This document shows positions 39,280 through 49,089 of a stretch of DNA of 63,394 nucleotides, in pieces (within the stretch, counting starts at the first letter, position 1; each line of letters opens with the position of its first letter). The stretch lies in assembly GCF_000142905.1 (NCBI RefSeq), contig NW_013657613.1:83699-147092 (forward strand), in the 5' to 3' direction. Source of the stretch: Thecamonas trahens ATCC 50062 (taxonomy: Eukaryota; Apusozoa; Apusomonadida; Apusomonadidae). A model generated the notes under the pieces. The model worked only from the letters and a program-made list of their open reading frames with translations, was not told where the DNA came from and did no database searches. Both the position numbers and the translations under genes were made by a program.

Positions 39280-39860
39280 GTCGACTGGGGCGTGGGCGTG
39301 GTGAGGGCGGCGGGCGTGGGCGTGGGGGTGGGCGTGGGCGTGGGCGTGGGGGTGGGCGTGGGGGTGGGCGTGGGCGTGGTGAGGTGGTGGGGACGGTCGA
39401 CGACTTGGTTGGGCCTGCGTCGGGCGAATCGGGCGAATCGGGCGAATCGGTCGGTCGGTCGGTCGGTCGGTCGGTCGGTCGGTCGGTCGGTCGGTCGGTC
39501 GGTCGGTCGGTTGGTTGGTCGGCCTGTTAGCGAGCTCATCGGCCAGTCAATTGGTCTGTTAGCGAGCTGATCAGTCGGTCAAGGAGTTGATCGGTCGGTC
39601 GAGGAGTTGATGGGTCGGTCGGTTGGTGTGTCGGTCGTTCGGTCGGACGAGAAGGTGTTGGGTGAGGGGAACCAGGTCAGCGGGCGGGATCACAGGATCT
39701 GACGCGGGCACGATTTAAAGAGCGTCTGCTCATTGTGACGGGCTCGCACACACCACAAATGATCAAGACGGCTTTATGGGGAAGGAGGGGCGGGAAACAG
39801 TTAACATATTTGATGTGGTGGTGAAATGGACGGCCGATGGGTGGTGGTTGGGCCAGGCGG
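39280..39860. repeat. GGGCGT and TCGG tandem arrays
   Basis: (GGGCGT/GGGGGT)n covers about 39290-39380 and forms the C-rich leader of RBM25 on the minus strand. (GGTC)n covers about 39450-39518, with GGGCGAATC triplicated just before it. GAGCTGATC/GGAGTTGATC degenerate repeats run to about 39620. Open frames encode only Gly/Arg/Val or Pro/Thr/Asp periodic peptides. No gene is called. Confidence 0.85.
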
Positions 39861-40721
39861 CTACGAGTAGTACTCAAACTCGCCGTCGTAGAGCGCCTCG
39901 ATCACTTCGGGAACGGGCATGTGGTCGGCATCAGCTGCTGCGGCAAAGATCAGGTTGTTCTCGATCGAGATGTCGACCAGTCGCATGCTGATGACCTCGA
40001 CGCCTTCCTGTGGCCTGCGATCGCCGCTGCGACCTGGGCTGTTCATGTCGTTGACGCACCGGCCAGGATCAACCTCAACACGGGCAAGGATCCGCACCTC
40101 CTTGGCCACCGCATCTCGGTTGACAATGTTCGGCTTGTCATCGTCGCTCGAGTCGCCGCTCTCGCTGCCGTAGTTGTAGCTAAGGTTGGCTAGCCTGCCA
40201 GACGAATCCTCATTCTGCGACCCAGCGTCAAGCGGGCGCGGGACCAGGATCGGTTTCTGCTCTTGGCGATCTGCATCAGCCAGATCAGATGGCAGCGGGT
40301 CAGGGCCTAGTGCAGCTGCCAGAAACGCCACCAGATCGGAACCAAATCGGCCAAAGCCATCTGCATGCGGGAGCCAGGTGCCGGTCAGCACCCTGATGGA
40401 GGTCTCGTTCTCGTCGTTTGAGTGATCCTCGTGGCCGCGAACAAAGACATACTTCTTGACAGCCCGTCCATCAGCACCAATAGCCAACGATGTGTGCCAT
40501 CGTTCAAACAAGCCGGTTCCCTCGTTGAATCCGCCGCACGACATCAGCAGACCCGGCGGGACGGCCATCCGCCGTCGACCAAACTCCCGTCGAGCGAGTG
40601 CTGCCCACCCCACGCACACCCTCGCCATCTTGGCCACCACCAGAACATCCGCAAATGCCATGACCTCTGCCCATAGCTCCAAAGGAAGAAGATACTCTTC
40701 GTTGTGCCCACCAGCAGCCAT
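39861..40721 (-). CDS. F-box-like protein of unknown function
   Basis: Predicted 286 aa. The N-terminal 50 residues (LPLELWAEVMAFADVLVVAK, MARVCVGWAALARREF) have the pattern of an F-box, the SKP1-binding segment of SCF ubiquitin ligases. The rest shows an acidic Asp/Ser linker (SGDSSDDDKPN) and alternating hydrophobic segments without a known repeat type. The ending EVIEALYDGEFEYYS is acidic and aromatic. ATG 40721 is the first Met. A role as substrate adaptor is inferred only from the F-box resemblance. Confidence 0.65.
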   Translation of the reverse strand: MAAGGHNEEYLLPLELWAEVMAFADVLVVAKMARVCVGWAALARREFGRRRMAVPPGLLMSCGGFNEGTGLFERWHTSLAIGADGRAVKKYVFVRGHEDHSNDENETSIRVLTGTWLPHADGFGRFGSDLVAFLAAALGPDPLPSDLADADRQEQKPILVPRPLDAGSQNEDSSGRLANLSYNYGSESGDSSDDDKPNIVNRDAVAKEVRILARVEVDPGRCVNDMNSPGRSGDRRPQEGVEVISMRLVDISIENNLIFAAAADADHMPVPEVIEALYDGEFEYYS

Positions 40722-41296
40722 CTCTGTCGGTCGCGAGAGGCGTGTCCACCAGACTGAGTCTGCGTAGCATCTGTGTACCAGCCCGGAGGGCTTGCACGTG
40801 TTCGGTCTCCCTCCCCCCTCCTCCTCCTCCTCCCCCCGATCATGACGTCATGCGACTAGGAGATCATGACGAGCAGCTGGCGATGCTGGAGAGGGACATA
40901 CTCTGTGGGATCGTCTCCTGTCTTGCGTTGGATCGCATTCAGGCTGGCCACCTTCACGGATCACCTCTTCGAGGCGGGGCAGCGGCCTGGCAGCGGCATT
41001 CTGACGACGATGATGACCATGATGATGATGAACATGATGATGATGAACATGATGATGACCATGATGACCATGATGATGACCATGATGATGATGACCATGA
41101 TGATGATGACCATGATGATGATGAACATGATGATGGTAACTGGCCGTTCGCCTGTGGCTTCTTCTCGCAACCGAATGGAAGCATCGAATCGAAGCGGATG
41201 TCGGGCAGAGCAGGCAGAGCAGGCTGAGGAGACTGAGCAGGTAGAGGAGATAGACGTGACTCGATCGAAGCGAGCAAGCGAGCAAGCGAGCGAGAG
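40722..41296. repeat. Divergent promoter region with ATGATGATGACC/ATGATGAAC array
   Basis: A C/T tract lies at about 40807-40837. An array of GATGATGAC/CATGATGATGAAC units covers about 41008-41133. AGCGAGCAAGCGAGC repeats precede the next start. Frames through the array encode Asp/His or Met runs and are not called genes. Confidence 0.8.
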
Positions 41297-42184
41297 ATGG
41301 CGGGAATGACCAAGGAAGAGCGAGCAGTTGCTGAGGCTGTGAGAGGCATTGTGTCGAGGCGACAGGTCGGCTATACCGTTCGGTTGGAAATGGCTATGGT
41401 GGCTGGCTCGGCCATGTACTCGCTGGCGGGAACAAGGTCAGACACGGATTATGTCGGCGTCTTTACCATGCCGAGCGAAGCGTATCTGGGACTGGAGAAG
41501 GCGAGCAGTGTCATGGACTCCATTGCTAATGTGCCTGGGCACGGATCAGAGGCTGAAGAAGATCATGCTCTCCATGAGATCGGCAAGTTTGCACGCATGC
41601 TGGCAAAGGGCAACTTTCAGGCCGTCGAGCAGCTGTACTCTTCTGTTGAGGGCAAGACACCAGTCGTTGCATCGCCGGCCTGGGCTGCCCTCGCTGACCG
41701 CCGATCCGAGTTTGTCACGGCTGAATTTGTCACCATGTACTTGCTCTACGTGCGGACGCAGCTGCGGCGACACGGCAAGCGCGCCGCAGAGCGATCCGAG
41801 CCGAAGAAGTGGTACAACATCTTTCGGGCCCTCTACGTCATTGGCGCTGTGGTCGATGGCCGCCCGCCACCTATTGCGCTCGACGCCTCGCATCCTGACG
41901 ACAGCAGAGCCATTGACAGGCTCCTGGCTATCAAGCGCGGCGAGATCGACCAGGTCTTGCTGTTCATGGAGGCCAAGGACCGCCACGCCACGCTTGTTGC
42001 GGCCGACCTCTCTCATCTCCCACAGAGCTGCGACCGCGAGTGGCTTAACTCGTGGATCCTCGCTGTCCGCCGCGGCGACTACCTCGATCCGGATGTTCCC
42101 GAGCTCTTTGTCATCGAGCCGTCGACCGCCGCCGATCCCTACGCCGACCTCACAGCAGCCGACGAGCCGAGCAATGCCGAGTAG
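41297..42184 (+). CDS. Predicted nucleotidyltransferase, RlaP/YcgL (polymerase beta) superfamily
   Basis: Predicted 295 aa. The motif VAGSAMYSLAGTRSDTDYVG followed by VFTMPSEAYLGLE is the GS...(S)DxD nucleotidyltransferase core of the YcgL/RlaP family. HEIGKFARMLAKGNFQAVEQ is the family's conserved helix. Members are mostly bacterial and phage proteins, proposed from gene neighbourhoods to act in RNA repair; eukaryotic members are scattered. Both metal-binding Asp residues appear intact. The helical C-terminal region (WYNIFRALYVIGAVVDG) is also family-like. Codon use and GC content match the neighbours, so any transfer is old. Substrate unknown. Confidence 0.75.
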   Translation: MAGMTKEERAVAEAVRGIVSRRQVGYTVRLEMAMVAGSAMYSLAGTRSDTDYVGVFTMPSEAYLGLEKASSVMDSIANVPGHGSEAEEDHALHEIGKFARMLAKGNFQAVEQLYSSVEGKTPVVASPAWAALADRRSEFVTAEFVTMYLLYVRTQLRRHGKRAAERSEPKKWYNIFRALYVIGAVVDGRPPPIALDASHPDDSRAIDRLLAIKRGEIDQVLLFMEAKDRHATLVAADLSHLPQSCDREWLNSWILAVRRGDYLDPDVPELFVIEPSTAADPYADLTAADEPSNAE

Positions 42185-42527
42185 TCGCTAAACCGTACCT
42201 TGAGTCTGGATCACTCACAGCTTGTCCCGCCCCACCCGCCTGTATCACTCCGTCCCTCCTTGGCCTTGATCGGTGTATGAGCTCCACCCCGCCCGCAACT
42301 TGCTCCTATGGCCCGATCAGCCGCCCCCCTCCCCCCCCGCCCTCCATCACTCTGTCCCTTCTTGGCCTTGATCGATGTATGAGCTCCATCCTCTCGCTGT
42401 CGGCATGCGGTAGACCAATCCCGAGCCAAACGCCAAGCCCGACTCGCGCAGCGGGAGCGACAGCAACCAGCGACAGCAGCGGGAGACGCGGGCAGCCAAG
42501 GGACACCTCTCGCAAGCTTTACTGAAC
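42185..42527. repeat. Intergenic segment with a duplicated unit of about 100 bp
   Basis: A stretch at about 42243-42291 (containing CCTTGGCCTTGATCGGTGTA) recurs with a few changes at about 42348-42393. Spacing is about 104 bp, so this is a tandem duplication. The segment just before 42528 is probably the leader of the roadblock gene. Confidence 0.75.
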
Positions 42528-42614
42528 ATGGTACGAGATAGATAGATAGATAGAGAGATAGAGATAGAGAGAGTATGTGTATGTGTGTGTATGTGTGTGT
42601 GTGTGTATGTGTGT

Positions 42615-42660
<46 letters not shown>

Positions 42661-42991
42661 AGGGGGGTGTAGGGAGGGGTGAGAGAGGGCATGTCGGTTG
42701 GTTTTTGGCGGGGGGATGGGGGGGGGGATGGGGATGGGGATGGGGAGTGGGGGGGTAGCAGTGGGAGGGTAGGTAGATATGGGTGTATGAGAGGGGGGAG
42801 GAGGGGGGGAGGGGGGGGTATGGGGGAAGGGGAGGGAAGGGGATGGTGGGTGTGGGTACTGGTGGTGGTGGTGGTGGTGGTGTGCTGGAGGGGGGAGGAA
42901 GGAGGGGGGGAGGGGGGGGGGGGGGAGGGGGGGGCGTGGAGGATGGACTGATGGGGTTGTGGGTGTGGGTATGTATACTCATTATATTTGT

Positions 42992-43053
<62 letters not shown>

Positions 43054-43350
43054 TCGGAGGTGGAAGACACAATCAAGCGCATGGAGCAGCACAAGGGTGT
43101 GCAGGGCGTCATCATTCTCTCTCATGATGGTATCCCCATTCGGTCAACTCTGGATAACGATAAGACCATCTCGTATGCTGCTCTCATCACACAGCTGACA
43201 GAGAAGGCCGCGTCTGTCGTCCGTGAGCTCGACGTCACAAACGAGCTCACCTTCCTCCGTGTCCGCTCAAAGCTCAACGAGATCATGGTCGCTCCCGATG
43301 AGCAGTACATCCTCATCGTCATCCAGTCGGCCGGTCAGCAGGAGAAGTAG
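42528..43350 (+). CDS. DYNLRB: Dynein light chain roadblock/LC7 (two exons, first coding exon is ATG only)
   Basis: Exon 1 contributes only the start codon (42528-42530) and exon 2 is 43054-43350; the intron runs from GTACGAG to GTGTGTAG. The joined protein of 99 aa begins MSEVEDTIKRMEQHKGVQGV and ends NEIMVAPDEQYILIVIQSAG, an almost full-length match in pattern to DYNLRB1 (96 aa). Roadblock dimers bind the dynein intermediate chain and serve cytoplasmic and axonemal dynein. The 523-nt intron carries (GATA)n, long (GT)n and G-rich tracts. The splice is well supported because no other in-frame ATG lies upstream of the conserved start. Confidence 0.9.
42540..43052. repeat. GATA, GT and poly-G repeats in the roadblock intron
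   Basis: GATA units lie at about 42536-42562, (GT)n/TATG arrays at about 42573-42657, G-rich tracts at about 42658-42950 and a second long (GT)n at about 43000-43050 running up to the acceptor AG. Confidence 0.85.
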
Positions 43351-43781
43351 CTCTACTCATCTCCTCCGTAAACTCCCTCCCTCCCTCTTCTCCCTCCCGC
43401 CCGCCCATCCCCCAATCCGATCACGACCCCCTCAAGCCCCCCCTCCCCTCCCCCACCTTCGCCCTCTCCCGCAACCGCTTCTCTCCGCGCCGTCCTCCGA
43501 GTACGTACGATCGATCACGATCACGATCACGATCACGATCACGCACCTCCCCCCTCTCCCGCCTCCCCCCTTCCCCCCACAACCCCCCACAAACTCACGT
43601 CCTCTACCCCCCTACCCACCGGTGCGGTTCCCTCTTGCTGTCGGCGTGCGTGCGTGTGTGTGCGTGTGCGTGTGCGTGTGTGTGTGTGACTTGACGACGA
43701 ACGCGACTTGGACGTGGCGAAAACGGGGCGAATGGCAAATGGGCGCCAAAAGTGACGACGCCGCCACTCAAGCCGCTGCCG
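43351..43781. other. Intergenic, pyrimidine-rich
   Basis: A long C/T-rich stretch (about 43351-43500) is followed by a (GATCAC)n array (about 43510-43541), more C-rich sequence and a (GTGTGC)n run (about 43650-43687). Probable promoter and leader of the kinase gene. No gene recognised. Confidence 0.5.
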
Positions 43782-45425
43782 ATGGGAGGAGGAGGAGTAG
43801 GGGGAGGAGCAGGAGGCTTTCCCAATATGAGTCGGTATACGCTTGGAGAGGTGTTGGGAAGGGGTAACTTTGGAGCTGTTCGTATTGGTGAGTCACCTTC
43901 AGGTACTCAGTATGCTGTCAAGGAGATGGAGGTGTTGGGCAAGAAGCGGCTGATGAAGGAGAGGGCCATTTGGGAGGTGAGGGTCATTGCTGCCGCTGGT
44001 AATGGTCATCCCTATATCATTGGATACAAGGAAGCAAGCTATGCTAATGGAACCGTGTACATTGTCATGGAGTATGCATCGGCTGGCAACTTGTCTCACC
44101 TCGTCAAGCAGTATGCCACACCCTCGGGCGCGCTTCCCGAGTCGCTCCTCCGTCGCCTGCTCGTCCAGCTGGCCCTCGCGCTCAAGGCCCTGCACGATGC
44201 GGACTTTGTCCATCGTGATCTCAAGAGCGACAACGTGTTTCTGGACGCTGGCCTTGACGTCAAGCTCGGCGACTTTGGCCTGGCGCGGTCGCTGCCGCGC
44301 AGCTCGTACGCGTACACCCCAGCTGGGACGCCTGGCTACCAGGCGCCCGAGATCATGATGGGCCGGGCGTACAACGCCAAGGCCGACGTCTGGTCGCTCG
44401 GATGCATTGCGTACGAGATGTGTGCCGGGCGGCTGCCGTACCACCCGTCAGTCAAGCATCAGATCATGTACATGCAGCCGGGCCCGCTGCCGTACACGTA
44501 CTCGAGTGGCCTGCGGAGCCTCATCGGCAAGATGCTCAACAAGAACGCACACTCGCGGCCGTCGATTGACGCCATCCTCAATGACTCGTACATGCGTGCG
44601 GCGTTCAAGGACGAGCTCAGCGCCGATCACCAGGCGCTCTTTGACGCTTCCTTTGCCTTTAAGGCGCCAAGCGCGGCGACGCCGAGCCACGCCGACGACA
44701 TCCAGCGCCATCTCATTGGCTCCATCCGGACGTTTGACTTTGCCGAGAGCGAAGCCGCGCCGGCTGAGCCCCCTGTGGAGCAGCTTGTCGCCAAGGAGAA
44801 TGTGGGCGTGGTGAGCGGCAAGAAGCTTGCCTCGGCCGCCGCCGCGCTCCCGTCGCCGATCGAGGGACTCGACGCCGACGGCACCGGCCCGCTAGCAGAC
44901 TCTGCGTCGGTGGCTGCGCCGGGCGTCTCCGACTCGGTCGTCCTCTACTCGGGCATCGACAACCTACTTGGCGACCTGGATCTCAACGCCACTCTCGACG
45001 CCGAGACTATTGCGGCCAAGATCCAGGAGATGAACTCGCGGTTTAGCAAGATCTCGACTCGGGCGGCAGCGAGCGACGCGGGCTCGCCGGCAGTGCCTGC
45101 GCACAAGGGCAGCAGCGCGGCGGCAGCGCCTGCGCGGACGCCTGCGCGGGCCGGCCCGGCAGTGCCTGCGCGGCACGCGGCCGAGGCTGGCGCCGGCGCG
45201 GCGCCACTCAAAGTGGCTGCGCACAAGATGACCGTGTCGTCGTCGGTGAACACGAGCGCTGCAAAGGCGCGCGTGGCCAACCCGCTCTTTGACGCGCCGA
45301 CGGTCTCGGTTGTCGAGAGCTACGGCGTCGGCGGCGGCGGATGGGGCGCGTCGGTGGCCGGCAGCTATGCGCTGTACGGCGGTGGCGGCGGGTACGGGTA
45401 CGGCGCAGGCGGGCTGTACTTCTGA
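43782..45425 (+). CDS. Serine/threonine protein kinase, NEK-like
   Basis: Predicted 547 aa. Kinase domain at about 18-275 with the glycine loop GRGNFG (26-31), AVK lysine (K47), HRDLKSDN (144-151), DFG (164-166) and a GTPGYQAPE activation-segment end. All catalytic residues are present, so it should be active. The pattern (catalytic domain at the very N-terminus, DNVFL, ADVWSLGCIAYEMC) is closest to NEK kinases, which act at centrosomes and cilia, but the activation segment differs from their usual TPYYMSPE. The tail contains Ala/Pro-rich segments, a putative helix (LDAETIAAKIQEMNSRF) and a Gly/Tyr-rich end. Start ATG 43782; the next Met (43827) begins directly at the domain. Confidence 0.85.
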   Translation: MGGGGVGGGAGGFPNMSRYTLGEVLGRGNFGAVRIGESPSGTQYAVKEMEVLGKKRLMKERAIWEVRVIAAAGNGHPYIIGYKEASYANGTVYIVMEYASAGNLSHLVKQYATPSGALPESLLRRLLVQLALALKALHDADFVHRDLKSDNVFLDAGLDVKLGDFGLARSLPRSSYAYTPAGTPGYQAPEIMMGRAYNAKADVWSLGCIAYEMCAGRLPYHPSVKHQIMYMQPGPLPYTYSSGLRSLIGKMLNKNAHSRPSIDAILNDSYMRAAFKDELSADHQALFDASFAFKAPSAATPSHADDIQRHLIGSIRTFDFAESEAAPAEPPVEQLVAKENVGVVSGKKLASAAAALPSPIEGLDADGTGPLADSASVAAPGVSDSVVLYSGIDNLLGDLDLNATLDAETIAAKIQEMNSRFSKISTRAAASDAGSPAVPAHKGSSAAAAPARTPARAGPAVPARHAAEAGAGAAPLKVAAHKMTVSSSVNTSAAKARVANPLFDAPTVSVVESYGVGGGGWGASVAGSYALYGGGGGYGYGAGGLYF

Positions 45426-45477
45426 GGACGGACGAGCGAGCACGGAGCAATGAACAGTGCATGTATCTCGTGGAGGC

Positions 45478-47793
45478 TCAGCGAAGGCCCGAGCGGGGGC
45501 GCGAGGAGCGAAAGAGCGCCGACTGGGCGGCGGCGGCGCGGCGGGCCTGCCAGACGCGCGAGGCGATGACGGCGAACCAGAGGGCAAGGGTGAGGACAGA
45601 CGACCACATCTGGGTCCGCTCGAGGTTTGCACGTGAGGGATCATGGGCGCAGCGGACGTGTGTGTGGAGGGTGCGACCGGCTGCGTGGACGAGGCCGTGC
45701 AGGGCCTTGACGTCGTGCTTGAGCGAGCGGGCAAAGTAGATGGCGTCGTCCCAGCGGTTGAGCGAGGAGGAGAGAGCGACGCGCTCGAGCTTGTAGCGGA
45801 CGACAGCCCAGCGGAGGAGAAAGTCCTCGACTTGGGCGGTGCCAAGGAGCTGCGAGAGCTCCTTGGAATACTTTGAAAAGTGAGCAAAGAGCCCCTGCAA
45901 CTCGATGAGGGTGGTGTTGACGTGGGCGTAGACGGCGTGGCGGGCGGCGGCGTCGCGAAGCGCAAACGACGAGGCCAGCTCGGTGGCGTACGGGCCAAAC
46001 GGGGTGCCGGTGAGTGACCAGAGGTAGTTTTCGTCGAGGTGGCCGTCACGGGCCTGTGACGACGCGAGATGGGTCGGCGTGATGCCAAAGATAGCCGAGA
46101 GGAGGGCGCCGGCGAGAGCCGGGTACGGTGCGCCCTTGTCGACACTCACGCCCGAGCTCGCGTCGCCGGCGACCTGGCAAGTGTGGGCGGTGTAGAAGGA
46201 GCCTGACGTGGAGACGCCGACGACAACGTCTGCGGCGCCGAGGGCGAGATGTTCGAGATCGAGGAGGAGCTCCTCTTCGTCGAGGTGGAGGAGGAGGACC
46301 GGGATGACGCGCGAGGTGTCGGTAGCGTCTGTGCCGTGAGGGGCAGCAGCAGCGGCGGCGCTGGTGCGAGGCGGGCGGCGCTCACGCCGGGCGGCGCGGA
46401 GCTCGGCATCTGCGGCAGCGGCGGCGGCGGCGACATGTGCGAGCTCGGCTTCGTCAGTAAAGTGGAAGAGTGGATGCTGCGAGCGGACGAGGTCAAAGAG
46501 GGCGGCCGAGTCAAGGTAGTGGTGAAAGGCCATCGAGTGGGAGGCGTAGACGTCTGACTCGAGGGCGGTGAGGTAGGTCTTGCGGGCGTGAGCGAGGGCG
46601 TACTGGCAGATGGGGCAATCGGAGCGGGTGAGAAAGGTGGTGGCCGAGGTCAGCTGCTGGCCAGGCAGGGCATGGTCGTTGACAAAGGCCATGACCTCGG
46701 CAAGGCGGGCGCCGACCGCCATACGGGCGTCGTCAGCGGCAAGCGAGTCGTCGCCGACGACCACAAACTTGATCTGGATGTGCTCGGCGTCAGCGGCGGA
46801 GTCCCAGAGCGGCGGGAGAACGAGGTGCTTGACCGACGACCAGACGAGGGCGGCAAGGTCGGCAAGGAGGAGCTTGGCGTTGGGCGCGGCGTCGAGCCGC
46901 GGGAGGGTGTACCACTCGACGATGCCAGCGCCGGCGAGCTCGGGCCCGTAGTGCGCCGGACCTGCGCCAAAGTCGAGCCAGGCGTAGCGGGCGTCAGCCG
47001 AGGCATGAACTGGCGCGCCGCAAGGCGAGGATGAGGTTGACGTCGTGTCGCGATAGAGGTAGATGCGCCCGCCTGCTCTGGGATTCTCCAAGTTGAGCAA
47101 GTAGAAGGTGTAGCCATCTGCGGCGGCGACCGAGTCTGCATAGACCGGAGCGAGGACGTCATCAATGACGGCAAAATCGACCATGACAACTTGCGGGGAG
47201 ATGTTTGGATGGAAGGGATCATGAGGACCCTGCTCAGCCTCAGCCTCTGCCACTGCGGCAGCGAGAGCGCCTTGCAACTCTGCAGCGAGCGATGGATGAG
47301 CCTTTGTGACATCAAAGACGACACGGGGATGAATGGGACCATACGACGACGACGACGATGATGACGATGACGATGATGACGATGACGATGACGATGATGA
47401 CGATGACGATGACGATGATGGAGCATCTGGCGAGAGAGCGGAAGCCGCGAGAGCATGAAGAAAGACATGCAACTGTTCATCATCGACATCGACAGCAGCA
47501 GCAGCATCACCATCCATACCCACCAGAACCACATGAACATATACAGTATCAGTATATGTAGCAACATCAGCAAGTCGTTCTTCAAGTGGTCCATCAACAA
47601 GCGCATCATCTCGCCACAGTGCTCGTCGTTGCTCTCGTCCAAGTGCAAGAAAGCCATCGTCTCGTGCCCAGGGGTCACTCGCCGGCGTGTACGGGAGCTT
47701 GGAGAAGACAGACGCAGGTGTCTTGGCTGTACTGCCTTGGGTCGAGAGGAGGAGAAGGACGAGGAGAAGGACGAGGGTCTGCCGGTGGGGCAT
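45478..47793 (-). CDS. Type I membrane protein with large lumenal domain
   Basis: Predicted 771 aa. A signal peptide (QTLVLLLVLLLLSTQGSTA) starts the protein and a single hydrophobic segment (SSVLTLALWFAVIASRVW) with a basic tail ends it. The body of about 700 residues has conserved-looking blocks (YTFYLLNLENPRAGGRIYLY, ARYAWLDFGAGPAHYGPE, VEWYTLPRLDA, TRSDCPICQYALAHARKTYL, VIPVLLLHLD) and an N-glycosylation site (NTT). These recall an uncharacterised plant membrane-protein family (At5g58100/DUF7906-like), but I cannot confirm that. A poly-Ser run (about residues 122-150) comes from a (GAYGAY)n tract at 47341-47425. ATG 47793 is chosen because it opens the signal peptide; upstream is a CCACCA repeat. 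Confidence 0.72.
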   Translation of the reverse strand: MPHRQTLVLLLVLLLLSTQGSTAKTPASVFSKLPYTPASDPWARDDGFLALGREQRRALWRDDALVDGPLEERLADVATYTDTVYVHVVLVGMDGDAAAAVDVDDEQLHVFLHALAASALSPDAPSSSSSSSSSSSSSSSSSSSSSSSSSYGPIHPRVVFDVTKAHPSLAAELQGALAAAVAEAEAEQGPHDPFHPNISPQVVMVDFAVIDDVLAPVYADSVAAADGYTFYLLNLENPRAGGRIYLYRDTTSTSSSPCGAPVHASADARYAWLDFGAGPAHYGPELAGAGIVEWYTLPRLDAAPNAKLLLADLAALVWSSVKHLVLPPLWDSAADAEHIQIKFVVVGDDSLAADDARMAVGARLAEVMAFVNDHALPGQQLTSATTFLTRSDCPICQYALAHARKTYLTALESDVYASHSMAFHHYLDSAALFDLVRSQHPLFHFTDEAELAHVAAAAAAADAELRAARRERRPPRTSAAAAAAPHGTDATDTSRVIPVLLLHLDEEELLLDLEHLALGAADVVVGVSTSGSFYTAHTCQVAGDASSGVSVDKGAPYPALAGALLSAIFGITPTHLASSQARDGHLDENYLWSLTGTPFGPYATELASSFALRDAAARHAVYAHVNTTLIELQGLFAHFSKYSKELSQLLGTAQVEDFLLRWAVVRYKLERVALSSSLNRWDDAIYFARSLKHDVKALHGLVHAAGRTLHTHVRCAHDPSRANLERTQMWSSVLTLALWFAVIASRVWQARRAAAAQSALFRSSRPRSGLR

Positions 47794-47810
47794 GCTGCGG
47801 TGTGTGGGTG

Positions 47811-48108
47811 GGGTGGTGGTGGTGGTGGTGGTGGTGGTGGTGGTGGTGGTGGTGGTGGGGGGAGTGGGCGTGTGTGAGCTGAGCTGGGCTGACCTGGGCC
47901 GAGTCGCCACCCTATCCAGGCCAGGTCACCGCCTTCGACCAGGTCACCGCCTTCGACCAGGTCACCGCCTTCGACCAGGTCACCGCCTTCGACCAGGTCA
48001 CCGCCTTCAACCAGGTCGCCGCCTTCAACCAGGTCGCCGCCTTCAACCAGGCTTCGATCAGGATCATTTAGCCGCTGTAGAGCTACTTTGCTTCAACGGC
48101 GGCGCGTT
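47811..48108. repeat. (GGT)n run and 18-bp tandem repeat
   Basis: (GGT)n lies at about 47812-47857 in the leader of the membrane-protein gene. Seven copies of an 18-bp unit, CACCGCCTTCGACCAGGT and its CGCC/CAAC variants, cover about 47927-48052; the variants are grouped, early copies GAC and later ones AAC. Confidence 0.9.
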
Positions 48109-49089
48109 TTACGACGTAAAGGTCTTGACGGCTGCGCGCAGGGCAGCGAGCGAGTTGTCGTCGCGGGCTGCATCGCCCGAGGCGACGTGAAAGCGGGTGA
48201 GAGCGAGACGGGCGAGATCAGCATAGTGGACGCCACACACAGTGAGCTCGCCGAGTGAGGCTAGCCGCCGTCTCCGCCGCGCCGAGAGTGGTGGCGCGGC
48301 GCGGAGCGCCGACGTGCGTGAGACCAGCTTGACCGCGAGAACGACCTGGCGGATCGAGTCGTTGACCCGAATGTCTGCTGCAGGGCGGTGGCCGGTCACG
48401 AGCTTGATCTTGCCGGTTACGCCCGGGAGCCGGATGGTGGTTCCGACGAGGCGCGGGCCGGCGCGGGGCGAGCTTGCGCTGCGCCGGCGTGGGACAACCC
48501 CGAGCGAGACGAGCTGGCTGGCGACGGCCGCGGGGTTGCCGACCACAACGCGGGCGTACGTGCCTGGCAGCTCTGCGGCGAGGCCGAGGGCGGCGAGGAC
48601 GAGCATGATCTCGCCGCGGTCGGCGTTGTCGGTTGCGCAGAGCTCGATGCCGAGGACTGCGGCCGAGAACGCCGGCGTGAGGTGCGAGGCGTAGATCGAC
48701 GCCACGCTGTCGGCGATTTCGCTGGCGAGCGCGCGGAGCGAATCCTGCAGCGGAAGCGCGAGGTACTTGCCGAGGCGAACGCTCCGCGCGGTGGCGGCGG
48801 CAAGCTGCTGTGGCCAGTGGCGGCGGGTGAGCAGGTGCGGCTTCCACTCGCTGATGTCGATCGAGGCGCGCTCGTACGGCGAGACCTGGTACGCGAGGCC
48901 GTACAGCTGCCGGGCGGCAAAGCGGAGCTCATCGCTGACCAGCGCCGCGTATGCCTTGCACACGAGCGCCATGGCCATCCAGTTCTTGCCGAGCGGGAGG
49001 AAGCGGACGATGTGCGAGAGGATCTCGGGCGGGAGAACCGACCAGGCAGCGACAGTTTCTAGCTGACAGACGCGGGCACACGCAGCCAT
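48109..49089 (-). CDS. F-box-like protein of unknown function
   Basis: Predicted 326 aa from ATG 49089, the only Met before the domain; the frame is open to 49344 but without another ATG. Residues 17-55 (WSVLPPEILSHIVRFLPLGK, NWMAMALVCKAYAALVSDEL) form a good F-box. The remainder is Ala/Leu-rich with a region of paired strands and helices (CATDNADRGEIMLVLAALGL). No WD40, LRR or Kelch repeats are visible, so the substrate-binding part is unidentified. Likely an SCF ubiquitin-ligase adaptor by inference. Confidence 0.68.
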   Translation of the reverse strand: MAACARVCQLETVAAWSVLPPEILSHIVRFLPLGKNWMAMALVCKAYAALVSDELRFAARQLYGLAYQVSPYERASIDISEWKPHLLTRRHWPQQLAAATARSVRLGKYLALPLQDSLRALASEIADSVASIYASHLTPAFSAAVLGIELCATDNADRGEIMLVLAALGLAAELPGTYARVVVGNPAAVASQLVSLGVVPRRRSASSPRAGPRLVGTTIRLPGVTGKIKLVTGHRPAADIRVNDSIRQVVLAVKLVSRTSALRAAPPLSARRRRRLASLGELTVCGVHYADLARLALTRFHVASGDAARDDNSLAALRAAVKTFTS

